From Nemertoderma westbladi (Eukaryota; Xenacoelomorpha; Nemertodermatida; Nemertodermatidae), in NCBI GenBank assembly GCA_032718475.1, contig JAUCBJ010005005.1, positions 1-64,000 of the forward strand: a DNA stretch of 64,000 nt, read 5' to 3'. Below are positions 1 through 10,631 of this stretch, one piece after another. Position 1 is the stretch's first letter. The number at the start of each line of letters is the position of its first letter. The translations under genes were made by a program, and so were the position numbers. The notes beneath the pieces are model-generated. The model was not told the DNA's origin. It saw only the letters and a program-made list of their open reading frames with translations, and searched no databases.

Positions 1-1383
1 AATTTACTTTATGTTGTCTTACAATTTTTGATCCATGTTATTTTAATTTTATTGAACATAATCAGTGCAATTTCTATTATTATAATTAATTATGTAATTT
101 AAACTCGTGTCAAATTATATTATCTTGAGTAATAACTTATTTTCAATAATGTTATTGCTTATAACATCTACAACAGGATGAGCTAAGCTTAATTTGTATG
201 GGCCGCATGGATGGGAAACATGAATACAAGCGGCTGTAAAACCATAGCCGTCAAGGGAGGTCAGGTTAGGGTATCATTACGAGTATATAGGAGAGGAGAA
301 TGTAAAAGCTACAAAAAATGTATGTTGCCGGAAAACCAGTCTATAACAGCGGCACTGACCGCATGACCAATGACAAGGATACTGTCGCCGAACTACCAAA
401 GACTAAGTCAATAAGAAGTGGCACGCGATCTAGAGTTGCAGAAAAAAGCCTGGAAGGGATCCATTTCGTTGTCTTGGAGAGTGAGAAGGAGAAGCTGCTC
501 ATAGAAGGATAGGAATAGGAAGAAGGATTGTATGGAAATGAAGCGAGGTATTATCTTCCTCAATCGGGATAAGTTGCAGAATGAGACTCGTCGTGTGACG
601 CAGGATAATTGTTAGTAACAATGTGTTGGCAAGCTGTATTTTTCGAGGTATTTGTTATTATACATTTATTATAGGAAGGGTTATAGGGGTATTTAACCTC
701 GAATGATAAGTTTATTTTACCGAAAATAACTTATCTTTTATATATCGTATAATTATTCCCAAAACTCTCTTGTATCGCCAACAATTATCCTGCATCACAC
801 GACGAGTCTCATTCTGCAACTTATCCCGATTGAGGAAGATAATACCTCGCTTCATTTCCATAAATTCCTTCTTCCTATTCCTATCCTTCTATGAGTAGCT
901 TCTCCTTCTCACTCTCCAAGACAACGAAATGGATCCCTTCCAGGCTTTTTTCTGCAACTCTAGATCGCGTGCCACTTCTTATTGACTTAGTCTTTGGTAG
1001 TTCGGCGACAGTATCCTTGTCATTTGTCATGGTCTAGTGCCGCTGTTTTAGACTGGTTTTCCGGCAACACAGCAATTACTTTCTCCTATTTACTCGTAAT
1101 GATACCCTAACCTGACTTCCCTTGACGGCTATGGTTTTACAGCCGCTTGTATTCATGTTTCCCATTCATGCGGCCCACACAAATGACGCTTAGCTCATCC
1201 TGTTGTAGGTTATAAGCAATAACATTGTTGAAAATAAGGTTATTGAAGTTATTACTCAAGATAAAGTAATTTGACACGAGTTTAAATTACATAATTAATT
1301 ATAATATTAGAAATTGCACTGAGTATTTTCAATAAAATTAAAATAACATGGTTGAAAAATTGTAAGACAACTTAAAGTAAATT
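1..1383. mobile_element. Foldback (long inverted-repeat) element
   Basis: Positions 1-613 and 780-1383 are close reverse complements of each other around a loop of 166 nt, so the whole segment can fold into one long hairpin. The loop holds a smaller hairpin at 705-735. The arms differ by scattered substitutions and short indels, as expected of an element old enough to have drifted. The match runs to the first base of the window, so the true left end may lie outside. The 64-codon open frame in the left arm (318-512) has no recognisable domain. This resembles foldback or MITE-type DNA transposons; no transposase is visible. Confidence 0.85.
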
Positions 1384-1562
1384 AATGGCTACCGATAAAA
1401 TTAACCTTTGGCATGTCTTAAAAATATACGGCTAATGATTCCATCAACTAAATATTCTACTATTATTTCGAAATTGATAATAGAAAAATAAGTGTCGACA
1501 CTAATAAAATTAACAAACGCCAAATGAATAAAAAAGTTTATGTTGCATGTTAACCCCCTCGT

Positions 1563-1605
1563 CTTAGTGCCACTAACACCACCCCAAGCGGTTAGTGGCA
1601 CTAAC
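1563..1605. repeat. Short inverted repeat (hairpin)
   Basis: The arms at 1563-1577 and 1591-1605 are reverse complements at 14 of 15 positions (core TTAGTGCCACTAAC) around a 13-nt C-rich loop. It could be the end of a small transposon or a chance structure. The surrounding open frame on the minus strand (1401-1649) shows no family signal. Confidence 0.5.
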
Positions 1606-2170
1606 TTGTTAGTGAGAGTTGGGGGAACCGGCTGCAGTCCACACCACAATGAAAATTATGTTGATCTCTAATAAACTATAGGGATACTTTCAAAAGCAGT
1701 ATAATTTCAAAAAACAGCTTTTATAAATTGTAATAACTAATTTAGTAACATCATTTATTCCACGGCCTTCGCCGTCGAAAAAATAAGGTTTTACTATTTT
1801 GTCGAAAATGCAGAATAAAAAGTCGGACAAAAAAATTTACTTTCTTTATGTAAAATAAATAGTTATTATTACTGTAATGCTAAATTTAGTAATACTGTAA
1901 TTACCAACGTAAAAATTACTTATCAGATATCTTGAATAAATATAATATTATCCGCATTTTTGGAAGATTGATTGGATGCAAATCTAGACAATAAATTCTT
2001 TACAGTATTATCCACACTTTTGCGGACAATAAAGGGGATACTTTTAAAGAAAATTATTATCTTAAGTATTAGTCTACAGTAGGCCGAGGCGCCTTCTATA
2101 AAAGGATAAGCGTGTACAGTAGTTTTAACTTCTCAAATTTATAATTGGTTCAAATTCTGCTTTCTGAATT
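1606..2170. other. AT-rich spacer, no gene seen
   Basis: AT-rich sequence with short homopolymers and no supported gene. It lies between the foldback region and the 5' truncation point of the next LINE. Confidence 0.5.
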
Positions 2171-3603
2171 CAAATTCAACAAATTCTGCTTGGTAAGTTA
2201 GGCCTGATGGGTGTAGGTTCTATAGACTGGTTCAAGTCCTACCTGTCAGACAGAGGTCAAACTGTAGTCATTAGCAAATCGCAGTCTACTGTACAAGAGA
2301 TTACCTGTGGTGTACCGCAAGGTAGTATATTAGGTCCTCTGCTTTTTGAATGCTATGTAAATGATATGATAAGTAGTATAGATCCCGATTTTAAACTCAT
2401 TTTATATGCCGACGACAGTGCTCTTATTTTCTCTCATAAAGATCCTATCCATATTTCCCAAAAGTTAAGTGCAGTTCTAGAATCCTGTAATGAGTGGTTG
2501 GTTGATAATAAGCTATCCATTCACTACGGTAAAACTGAAAGTATTTTGTTTGGTTCCAAAAGAAAGTTAAAGAAGGTAACTAAGTTTGAAGTCACTAGTA
2601 ATGGACATAAGATTGAAAATAAAAAGGAAGTTAAATATTTAGGCGCCACATTGGATAACTGCTTATCAGGAGAAAGTACAGTGAAAAATATTTTCTCGAA
2701 AGTTAACAGTAGGCTTAGGTTTCTATACAGAAATAAAAATAGTTTGAACACCGACTCCCGCAAGTTACTTTGCTCTTCTTTAATACAGTGTCACATGGAC
2801 TATGCGTGCTCTTCTTGGTATGAAGGCTTAACCAAACAGCTTAAATGTAAATTACAAGTAGCTCAGAATAAAGTAGTACGATTTATTAAAGACTACAAAC
2901 CTAGGCACCACCTAACTCCAGATGACTTTTCTGAATCTGGACTACTTGACTTAGATAGTAGAGTTAAGCAGCTACGCCTTAACCATGTGCATAAAGTGTA
3001 TAATGGTAAATGTCCCAATTACCTAAAACAAAAATTCAACAGAGTACGCGATACACACTCTTACAGTACCAGAGCTAGTGCTTCAAACTTTTACCTCCCG
3101 AATTGTAAATCCTTTGAATCTGATACTTTCTTTTTTAACGGCATAAAAAATTGGAACGCTCTGCCTAATGAAATTAAAAACCTAAATAATCAACATTCTT
3201 TTAAATCTGCAGTTAAATCTCATCTCCGTGTGCAATGTAAAAATAGGTACAATAGTCCTACAGTAAGTTATTAGTTTATTAATTATTTACTATTTATACT
3301 GTAATTACGTTTTATAATAAATTGTTCTGTACATTACATCTTTATCGTTGAGTCGGGCATTGTCACGCTCTCGGTAAAGTTGTACATGTACATAGTGTAA
3401 TTACGTTTTATATTGGTTTTAGGTTAGCGTAGTGTAATATTGTATTTGTAACCAAGTAACATAAAGGACCCCCTTGGAAATAAGCTGCAAAGCTTTAGGG
3501 GTAATCCTATATGTTATGTTGGACAATACCTTTATACCGGTACATTGTTTGGTGTATTTGTTATTGTTTTTACATAATGTATAAATAAATCTATCTATCT
3601 ATA
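2171..3603 (+). mobile_element. 5'-truncated non-LTR retrotransposon (CR1/Daphne-like LINE)
   Basis: The segment contains the 3' half of a reverse transcriptase frame, a 3' untranslated region of about 330 nt and a terminal microsatellite-like tail (three TCTA units after AATAAATAAA at about 3582-3602). Reading upstream in frame from the first Met, residues typical of the RT palm lead-in remain readable back to a stop at 2165-2167, which places the 5' truncation near 2170. Truncated 5' ends and short simple-repeat tails are characteristic of LINE insertion by target-primed reverse transcription. I did not identify a target-site duplication. Confidence 0.8.
2207..3274 (+). CDS. LINE reverse transcriptase, C-terminal part (truncated)
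   Basis: This 355-residue frame is the C-terminal part of a non-LTR retrotransposon ORF2. It shows the GVPQGSILGPLLF block (residues about 35-47) and the catalytic YADD box (residues 67-70). The thumb and the long C-terminal tail seen in CR1/Jockey-type elements follow, with a LxxxKTE motif and a KYLGxxLD motif. The endonuclease and the N-terminal RT fingers are missing, so the protein is incomplete and the copy cannot move alone. The frame is open to its stop, so the insertion is probably not very old. The Met at 2207 is only the first Met in the remaining frame and is not a genuine start. Family placement (CR1/Daphne against related Jockey-superfamily clades) is from motif memory and needs a phylogeny. 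Confidence 0.85.
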   Translation: MGVGSIDWFKSYLSDRGQTVVISKSQSTVQEITCGVPQGSILGPLLFECYVNDMISSIDPDFKLILYADDSALIFSHKDPIHISQKLSAVLESCNEWLVDNKLSIHYGKTESILFGSKRKLKKVTKFEVTSNGHKIENKKEVKYLGATLDNCLSGESTVKNIFSKVNSRLRFLYRNKNSLNTDSRKLLCSSLIQCHMDYACSSWYEGLTKQLKCKLQVAQNKVVRFIKDYKPRHHLTPDDFSESGLLDLDSRVKQLRLNHVHKVYNGKCPNYLKQKFNRVRDTHSYSTRASASNFYLPNCKSFESDTFFFNGIKNWNALPNEIKNLNNQHSFKSAVKSHLRVQCKNRYNSPTVSY

Positions 3604-3899
3604 ATAATAGAAAATGATTGCTTAAGGTATTACTCTTATGTCGTAATCATTAGTACCGATACAGATATGTAAAACATCAGAACATTAATTATTACTGTAT
3701 CCTGCACTAACTAATAATATTTCCATAGAAATTAATTAATGTTTGAGTTCTAGAGTGATTAAAATTACTTTAATGATTTTTTTATTTTATCAGTTCTGTA
3801 GGGATTCAAAAAACCTTGAATACGAAACAAATTATTTTCCGTAACTAACTTTGATTTTATTGAATCGCTATATAGTTAAATAGGAAGGAAGACTTAGGA
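3604..3899. other. Intergenic, upstream of the SHIPPO gene
   Basis: AT-rich DNA between the LINE tail and the SHIPPO start codon. It should contain the promoter of the SHIPPO gene if that gene is transcribed as a single exon. I see no clear TATA box or other element I can defend. Confidence 0.4.
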
Positions 3900-4670
3900 A
3901 TGTCGAAGAAATCGACTAAACCCGATGAGAAGAAATATCGGACGATATCAGCTGCTGAGCGGGGGCCAGGCCCTGCGAAGTATGCTCCCAAAGGTCTCAC
4001 TGGGTACATAAACCATTCAATTGAAAAACCAATTCAGCCGGCCTACACATTGTGCCACAAAGGTCCCAGCGTCCTAATCAGCACATCTTGTTCCCCGGGG
4101 CCAAAATATTCAATAGACCGAAGGTTCACCCACCGAGGTAAGTATGAGTCAGCGGCATTTACTATGCCGGGTAAACACGATATAAACAAGGGCGACTTAC
4201 ATCCGGGACCAGCTGACTATGACGTCTCGAAAGCGGAACATAAACGACCAGGGCAGACGATGCAGTTCCGTCACCGAGGCATCCAGCAGGACAAAACGCC
4301 AGGACCGAATGCCTATCGGAAGCCGTATCTCGTGTGTAACGAAAACATACCGATCGCGGGTAAACCCAACGTCCACGGCGCGACTATGCAGTTTCGCACC
4401 CAGAGGGGCTCCTATCTCTCTCAGAATACGGAGACCCCAGGGCCGGGAAAGTACAACCTGGACGATTGCAAGAACGTGATGTTGAAGCGCGCGCCCTGCG
4501 CCACAATCCAGAGTAAGTACCCGCAACAGGGAGTGGGTAGGAGTCCTGGTCCATTGGATTATCATACGGAGAAGGTTACAGCTCATCTTCCTTGTACTAG
4601 CAACGGAATCACTATGGGTATAAAACACTCTGAGTTCTGCGCTCCAATAATATTTGACCCAATTAACTAA
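3900..4670 (+). CDS. Sperm-tail PG-rich repeat protein (SHIPPO/ODF3-like)
   Basis: The protein has 256 residues with at least six PGPxxY-type repeats, at about residues 22-28, 64-70, 101-107, 133-139, 179-185 and 215-221. These are STPGR (SHIPPO) repeats. Proteins of the ODF3/CIMAP family with such repeats are about 250 residues long and are associated with axonemal microtubules of sperm flagella and cilia; the length here fits. Several PGKH/AGKP-like half repeats lie between the main ones. The Met at 3900 is preceded in frame by a TAG eight codons upstream, so it is the first possible start. The gene is a single open exon to TAA at 4668-4670 and is richer in GC than its flanks. No AATAAA signal follows closely. 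It is probably a real host gene, or an intact intronless retrocopy of one. It is the only non-transposon gene I am confident of here. Confidence 0.85.
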   Translation: MSKKSTKPDEKKYRTISAAERGPGPAKYAPKGLTGYINHSIEKPIQPAYTLCHKGPSVLISTSCSPGPKYSIDRRFTHRGKYESAAFTMPGKHDINKGDLHPGPADYDVSKAEHKRPGQTMQFRHRGIQQDKTPGPNAYRKPYLVCNENIPIAGKPNVHGATMQFRTQRGSYLSQNTETPGPGKYNLDDCKNVMLKRAPCATIQSKYPQQGVGRSPGPLDYHTEKVTAHLPCTSNGITMGIKHSEFCAPIIFDPIN

Positions 4671-5490
4671 CTGAATGCAACTTTTTCATTACGGCAAGAT
4701 CCACAATACTTTATGCAAATTTATTTGGAACGCGAAAATCTAAGTTATAAAAAATGAAATTTGTTTGGCAAGAATTGTGTAATATATTATACAGTACAGT
4801 TTAGTATGAGGAGCGTAATATTCATACTGTATTTTTTTTTGCTTATAAATTCTTTAATGGATAGGAAATACGGCACTCCTTAAGCAAAAGGGTCCGTACT
4901 TCGCCCTTTCGGCACCCCCAGCCATATTTTGCACCGGTCCTTTTTTAGTGTTTTTTAATGTTTTTTTTTTGTATTGTTGAATGTTCTAGAACATTTTAGT
5001 AGATATATTTTATATGATAGCTAGTGTTTTTTCAAGCTAGTATTTTTTGAAATTAGAAAATATGTGAAAGTATGGATATTTCAGATTTAAACTGTTGCAG
5101 AGTATATTATAGACCAAAATAATTTTCAAAAATACAAGCTACCAAAAAAAATCTACTAAGCTTCTAAAACATTCACCAATATCAAAATAAACACTCAAAA
5201 CAATATTAATTTTTTATTTTCAAGAAATACTTGCTAGTAAAAAAAACTCTTGCTAACATAAAAAAATACCTAAAAAAGGTGATTCTAGAACATTTACCAA
5301 TATCAAAAAAGCTATAAAAAGCAGAAATTAAATAAAGGTTATTAAAACAACTCATACTTTTTCCGGAAATAAAATCAGTGGCGGTCCGTGGTCAAAATTT
5401 TTGGTTGGGACAGACCGAAAACTTTATGAATACAGTGGACTTAGTAACACTGTAATAAATAAATACACATCAGATTGGTGTTAAGGAGGA
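4671..5490. other. AT-rich intergenic DNA
   Basis: Long A and T runs with TTCTAGAACATTT words at 4982-4995 and 5284-5297; a similar word recurs near 8949-8962. No coding region or known repeat family could be supported. Confidence 0.5.
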
Positions 5491-5513
5491 GGGGGGGGGG
5501 GGGGGGGGGGGGG
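5491..5513 (+). repeat. Poly-G run of about 23 bases
   Basis: An uninterrupted G homopolymer that could form a G-quadruplex. The exact length is the kind of value sequencing often gets wrong. Confidence 0.7.
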
Positions 5514-5844
5514 TGTTATTGTCGAAGAAAATAAAAATGGTTTTATCTAAATGACAACATTAAGTTATAGTTCACATCAGTACCTGTGGTATTTTCGTAT
5601 TGTGAAAATAAGCATGTAAGTTTCAAGTAACGTATGTTATTGAGATATTGTTTATTGTTTTGGTTAAAAAAAAGCCCGCCACTGTAAACTGATCCTTTCC
5701 ATTAATTAAGCAATCTAGTTTAGTTTATTGTTTTGGTTAGAAAACACCGCCACTGTAACCTGCTCCTTTTGCCACAGGTACGCATATGAATGATAACTGA
5801 ACATTATTATCTAAATTGAAATTCAGAACACTTGTTCAGAATCA

Positions 5845-6158
5845 GAGGCCCATGTGAAGAATACCAGACTTTATCTGCTGTTATATTTCACTTTGCTGTT
5901 TATCCCCATGTGAAGATTACCAGGTTTTCACCAAAAACACAGGTTACAGAAGGGCTTAATCTACCCAAAACAATAAACGAATTTGTATATGTACAGGTTT
6001 TAAGACAGAAATGAGCTCTATAAAACACTTAATAAAGATAAATTCAAAAATACACATTCTTCCTATATATAATTCCAATAAAATGTCGACCGAAAAGTGA
6101 AAACCTGGTATTCTTCACTTTACATGGGCGGGATCAGAACGAAGTTCTGATCCCGCCC
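5845..6158. repeat. Imperfect inverted repeats ending in a perfect hairpin
   Basis: The words at 5849-5867 and 5911-5937 (CATGTGAAGAxTACCAG) recur as reverse complement at about 6097-6128, with a 4-nt insertion in one arm. Immediately after, 6126-6140 and 6144-6158 form a perfect 15-bp stem with a 3-nt GAA loop. The open frame in this stretch (5832-6014) looks incidental. The segment could be a small foldback transposon. Confidence 0.6.
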
Positions 6159-6182
6159 TGAACTATCTGAACGATCTGAACT

Positions 6183-6378
6183 ACATCATATATAACAACA
6201 AGTGGAACCACATCATATATAACAACAAGTGGAACCACTTCATATATAACAACAAGTGGAACCACTTCATATATAACAACAAGCGGAACCACTTCATATA
6301 TAACAACAAGTGGAACTACATCATATATAACAACAAGTGGAACCACTTCCTTATATAACAACAAGTGGAACCACTTTC
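6183..6378. repeat. 27-bp minisatellite
   Basis: About seven copies of a 27-bp unit (ACATCATATATAACAACAAG followed by TGGAACC) lie head to tail, with a degenerate continuation to about 6414. Because 27 is a multiple of three, the array is open in several frames, and the minus-strand frame at 6134-6364 is a by-product of that. Confidence 0.9.
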
Positions 6379-6569
6379 ACTTCATATATAATGAAAAAGG
6401 AAGTGGAACCACTTTATCTACTATTACAAGTGAAACCATTCCAAATTCAATGGTAAGAAGAACAATATCCGACCACTACGTCATCTACGACATTTTCCAG
6501 TAGGCCATTTAGTTTCCAAAGTTTCCAAAGAAACTGTCAATCTAAGAAAATCACAAGGTAGTAGCAAGA

Positions 6570-7046
6570 ATGAACACAACAACTTTAAGCAACATCAAAC
6601 GAGATACGAACAAGAAACCCAACGAAGCACCCCTTCCAACAAACGGAAGCAGTAGAAGCAGCACAGATATGAAGCGGAATAATAAAGGGTTTGATCTACA
6701 CTACAAAACCTCTAGGGATTCATACTGGCACAATAACAATCAAGCTAATTATAATGGTAATCAATATAAATCTATCCTGCAAGATAATAATAGGCATACG
6801 GAGTATGTGGGGAACTCTTGGAGACATGCCCAAGAATCATCTCGACACCAAAGTCAAACATACCAGCAGTATCAGAAGCACAGAGTGAGTAGACATGATT
6901 ATCCACATCAACACTTCCCAAACCCTCATCTAAGAGACCAATCTGAACATACCTCGTACCCCAGTAATGACCAATGTGGCATAACCTATGACAACAGGTA
7001 TTACAACCGATCCAACAGAAGTCATATGGCTAGGAATCGTTTTTAA
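6570..7046 (+). CDS. Possible small Asn/His/Ser-rich protein, unknown
   Basis: An open frame of 158 codons beginning ATGAACACAACA, with A at -3. The product is rich in Asn, Ser, His, Arg and Tyr, with no signal peptide, membrane segment or recognised domain, so I do not know what it is. The composition is that of a disordered, polar protein. It lies right after the minisatellite, with no recognisable promoter or polyadenylation signal, and overlapping open frames exist on both strands. It may be a terminal exon of a host gene, a remnant of a mobile element, or a chance frame in A-rich DNA. I keep it because its length is above what such AT-rich sequence usually gives by chance. Confidence 0.25.
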   Translation: MNTTTLSNIKRDTNKKPNEAPLPTNGSSRSSTDMKRNNKGFDLHYKTSRDSYWHNNNQANYNGNQYKSILQDNNRHTEYVGNSWRHAQESSRHQSQTYQQYQKHRVSRHDYPHQHFPNPHLRDQSEHTSYPSNDQCGITYDNRYYNRSNRSHMARNRF

Positions 7047-7185
7047 GCTGGCTCCGAGTATCACAACTGGAGACCTAAATTTCAAAAATGCTGGAAATAC
7101 GTGTAATATTTTGCAGAGAAGTGAAATCAGTCGCCATAGGCAGCATATGAAGGATGATTTGCAACATGACAGCAAATTCTATTAA

Positions 7186-8134
7186 GTTCTAGAACAATGT
7201 CAGTGAATCTACCTTTGACTAAAAAAAATGTAAAATTAAACGTTGAATATATGCTAGATACTATTTTCAGTTAATGAGTTTCTGAAGAATTTTAAGTTAA
7301 TATTTTTTCTGTAGCATGATGCTTGGTTTTCAACATATATACAGTAAGTTTATTATTTTTTAGTAAAAAATAGATGACTACAGCAGTATCGCATTTACTG
7401 ACGAAATTTCATATTTTTAAATAAATATAACAGTACTTACTCAGTTTTTAAGACTTGCATTTTAATTTTCACATTTTTTACTCAAAATAGATAGATAGAC
7501 AATTTGTTGTCAAAGAATAGTTAAGGAATGTCTCGCAAAGTTTATTCATGGGATTTTTCAGTGAATCTAATTTCGCAATAAAAAAATGTCAAATTAATAG
7601 TGCTAAAACCCAGCATCACTCTGTAGAACCAATATATTATAAAAAATGTAATATACTATATTAACACTGACACATTGACTTACCTACACATAGTTGCAAC
7701 ACTACAGTGTATACATGAGACATTGTTTCATAATGTTACATATCGAATAACACTATTACTGCTATATCTAGCACATACTCACCACAACAATCAATACCCC
7801 ACATCTAAACATTAATTATCATTCCATCTAATATTCAAACGTAATTAACCTGTCAATATTGTACTGATAATGTATGTAGAACAAGTAAATTATTATTATT
7901 AGTTAGATGTATTTCGTATTAATTAATATGCATTTTATGCTATCGAAATCATTAGAATAATTGGATCTCGTTGGTAACATATGCTATAGTATAGAATTCA
8001 ATGAACAATAATTTATAATTGATACTACCACAAGCTATTTGTAAACATCTGCGACCAGTTATGATGAATAAATCGATATTGAATAATTATTACTTGGCAT
8101 TCAACAGCTATAACTCGGATATTTATCGCCTTTT
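7186..8134. other. AT-rich intergenic DNA, nothing recognised
   Basis: No open frame with family signal, no tandem repeat and no RNA gene could be supported here. Confidence 0.5.
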
Positions 8135-8330
8135 TCTCTCGAGGTTGGGTGGAAGAGTGGGTAACGAGTTGTGAGGAGTTATAACAGTCCCGAGTTCGAA
8201 CCCGGTTGAATATTTTGTTATCTGAAAAATTGCGAAATTAAATTTAGTTACTGGTGAAAAATAGCGATTTGAAAAATAATAGAAGTTACCTGATGCTAAG
8301 TGTAGACACCCGAACACCTGTAAAATAAAG
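8135..8330 (+). mobile_element. tRNA-like head, possible SINE
   Basis: A Pol III A-box-like word (TGGGTGGAAGAGTGGGTAACG at about 8145-8165) is followed about 45 nt later by a B-box match (GAGTTCGAACCCGG, 8192-8205). The order and spacing are those of a tRNA or tRNA-derived SINE head. The sequence around them does not fold into a normal tRNA cloverleaf by eye, and an AT-rich body follows, ending near an AATAAAGG word, so a SINE is more likely than a gene. Confidence 0.4.
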
Positions 8331-9181
8331 GCTTATGATTGGATGCAGTACTAGAGTTGGGTGACTAATAACGCCTCTAGCGGAATAAGCGGGAACTTGA
8401 GAAGTTACCATGGTTACGGATGAAATGCTGACATCTGATTGGTTGAAATAATAACTAACGACCACTGGTAAAGGTTGAAATGGTGGCTTCTGATTGGATG
8501 CAGTACTAGAAATGGATGGTAATGATGGGCTACGGGTGACCTTGGGCGAGGGGCCATGTAATGTATACTACTACTAAAAAAGCATTGATACAGTATACAA
8601 GGTGGAACTGCGATGCAAGTAGCTAAACTCAATCTTCACAATTTGTACTGATTTTGGAAAGAATAAGCCTACCGTAACGGATTTCAATTTCACTCCATAC
8701 AGTAATGATATTGTTCCTTATGTCATTTTCTTATCATTCTGTGTGGTTATGCCCACTAATCAAGTATTACAAAGCTTTCGTAAGAATGTGAGATGGTAAT
8801 CGTGGCATTGGTACCCCACACCTTGGGTACCCATTGACCAGATTATTTATACTAGCTAGTTTTTGCAAAGTTTTTTTATAAATGTTATAGAAGATGTGCT
8901 AGCTATCAATTTTGATAAATATTTTTGTTATAGAACAAATTTTTTTGTTCTAGAACATTTTCTGAAAAAAATAATACATGAATCATACATACATACAACC
9001 CTTATTAAAAATAAATCGTCATTTTAAATTATTAGTAGACCTCCTAGACCTAGAACTGCAGTATTTTAAATTTAGAACTTATAACACACAAACACGCAGT
9101 TGTGTTAGATGTTCTCAATAAATCTAAATATTTTTTTAATATCGTATAAAAAGTACAAGCTAACACAAAATCAAAATTACT
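8331..9181. other. Intergenic DNA with a short direct repeat
   Basis: The 20-bp word TGATTGGATGCAGTACTAGA occurs at 8336-8355 and again at 8491-8510, so part of this stretch is a local duplication. The remainder, up to the start of the BEL-C LTR at 9182, is AT-rich with no gene. Confidence 0.5.
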
Positions 9182-9384
9182 TGTTCGCGCTTTTAGAGCT
9201 TTAACAGTTTAACTTGTTAATTTACGTGTCTTATGTTGTCTGACAGCCCGCACAAAATATGACCACAGAAGAAGTCAGTATAGTGTGGCGTCTGACCCAC
9301 CGGATGTGGGAGACTGGATTCTATGGCAGAGAGAGAGATGTAGGCTACTTTGTATTATTCGATTGATCGCTACTATATAATCTC
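9182..9384 (-). mobile_element. BEL-C 3' LTR, outer part (interrupted)
   Basis: This begins TGTTCGCGCTTTTAGAGC and parallels the start of the BEL-A LTR (TGTTCGCGCTTTCAGACC) with many differences. It breaks off at 9384 where BEL-A begins, and its continuation resumes at 31542. It is therefore the outer part of a related, older LTR whose element reads on the minus strand. Confidence 0.75.
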
Positions 9385-10553
9385 TGTTCGCGCTTTCAGA
9401 CCTTTAGCAGTTTAACCTGCCAAATTTGGATGTCTTTTAGATGATAGATAGTCTTTAGCCTATGACAAGTATTTGATACACTACATTAGCCGAATCCAGT
9501 CCACGCGCGATCATTCACCCGCTGGATATACCCGGGAGACTGGATTCGGAAGCACAACCGTATTGCGGGGTAGGCCTACTGTATTATTCGACTGATCGTA
9601 ATATATATAATCTCTGACAAATATTATTCACTTTAGGGAAATATTAACAGTTCCTTTAGGACGTGGCGCTTTAAATATATAAACAGAGTTATGACTTAAA
9701 CTAGACACAACGGGATGGCTATAGATTCACGTATATGGCGCATTCTTTAGGAGATGCTTCGTTATCAATCACAATCATACACAATACTGCACAATGCTGC
9801 ACACTAATCTGCCGACCTTCACTAATTTTAGTCACATATAAGGAGAACAACAGACAATACGTGTAGGGCCTATAAAATAGCATTAGATTCACTTCAAACC
9901 ACTTAATGTAAGTCGCAATCGTTATATGTATCCGGTCTCTCTAACCTTTAGTATATCAAGAAGATTGGGGTGTCTGATTGTTTATCAGTATTCCAAATAT
10001 AATATTCCATCAACAAATATAATGAATAACCGACAGTAAATAGCAGTACGAAACACGGATTGAGTTAAGTAAGTTGTGTTGTGGTATGAGTTCAGTGAGG
10101 TATGTTGTGATAACGGATATACGTTCTATAATTAAGCCTACTAATGTTGAGCTAAAGACTGAAACACGGAGGTTCCACGCCGGTGTTGTAGGCTGTGGAC
10201 AAAATCACATACTGACTCACTTCACTAGTTTCTATATACAATCTCCAACACAGAGGCAAAAAAACGCTCTGATTGGTCGACCGAACAAAGAGAGAACAAA
10301 GAACAAAGAGATGTTCCACGTGGCAATATCAGCTGTTAGCCGTAGTCATGGTAGCTACACTGTTTCAAGAGGATCCGGCGTATTGTGTCATAGAATTGCT
10401 AATCATGTCCGCTAAAGTACACATACAGAAGAAATGGCTTTTATGTCCTCTAAAACAACAATACAGTAAGGACACGGCCTTTTATGCCTGTTAAACCAAC
10501 TACAGAGTACTTTACGGGGAAAATAACCGGCTAATTACGCAAAAGCCTTTACA
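9385..10553 (-). repeat. BEL-A 3' LTR
   Basis: This is a direct copy of 30374-31541. In the sense (minus) orientation it begins TGTAAAGGC and ends GCGCGAACA. Open frames inside it (such as 10074-10415) have no family signal and appear in both LTRs. A purine-rich tract precedes it on the sense strand. Confidence 0.92.
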
Positions 10554-10561
10554 CCGCTCCC
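10554..10561 (-). promoter_or_regulatory. BEL-A polypurine tract
   Basis: The sense strand reads GGGAGCGG directly before the LTR start TGTAAAGG. This is the expected place for the plus-strand primer of an LTR element. The same GAGCGG core abuts the LTR of BEL-C (32404-32411) and BEL-B (37915-37921). Confidence 0.65.
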
Positions 10562-10631
10562 AGAAAATGGGATTTAAGTCTATAAAATATAACAAATCAC
10601 AGTTTCTAAAATATAAAAATACTCTAAACAG

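Noticed and set aside
4197-4628. Open frame of 143 codons antisense to the SHIPPO gene
   Set aside because: It is the complement of a GC-richer coding exon and has no domain; the sense frame has clear SHIPPO repeats.
5491-5513. Poly-G run as a regulatory G-quadruplex
   Set aside because: A single homopolymer next to no gene start, of uncertain length; noted only as a repeat.
6134-6364. Minus-strand frame with VVPLVVIY repeats
   Set aside because: A by-product of the 27-bp minisatellite, whose unit length is a multiple of three.
10074-10415. 113-codon frame in the BEL-A LTR
   Set aside because: The LTR copy at 31063 is cut short by a 1-bp indel, there is no domain, and it lies on the strand opposite to the element.
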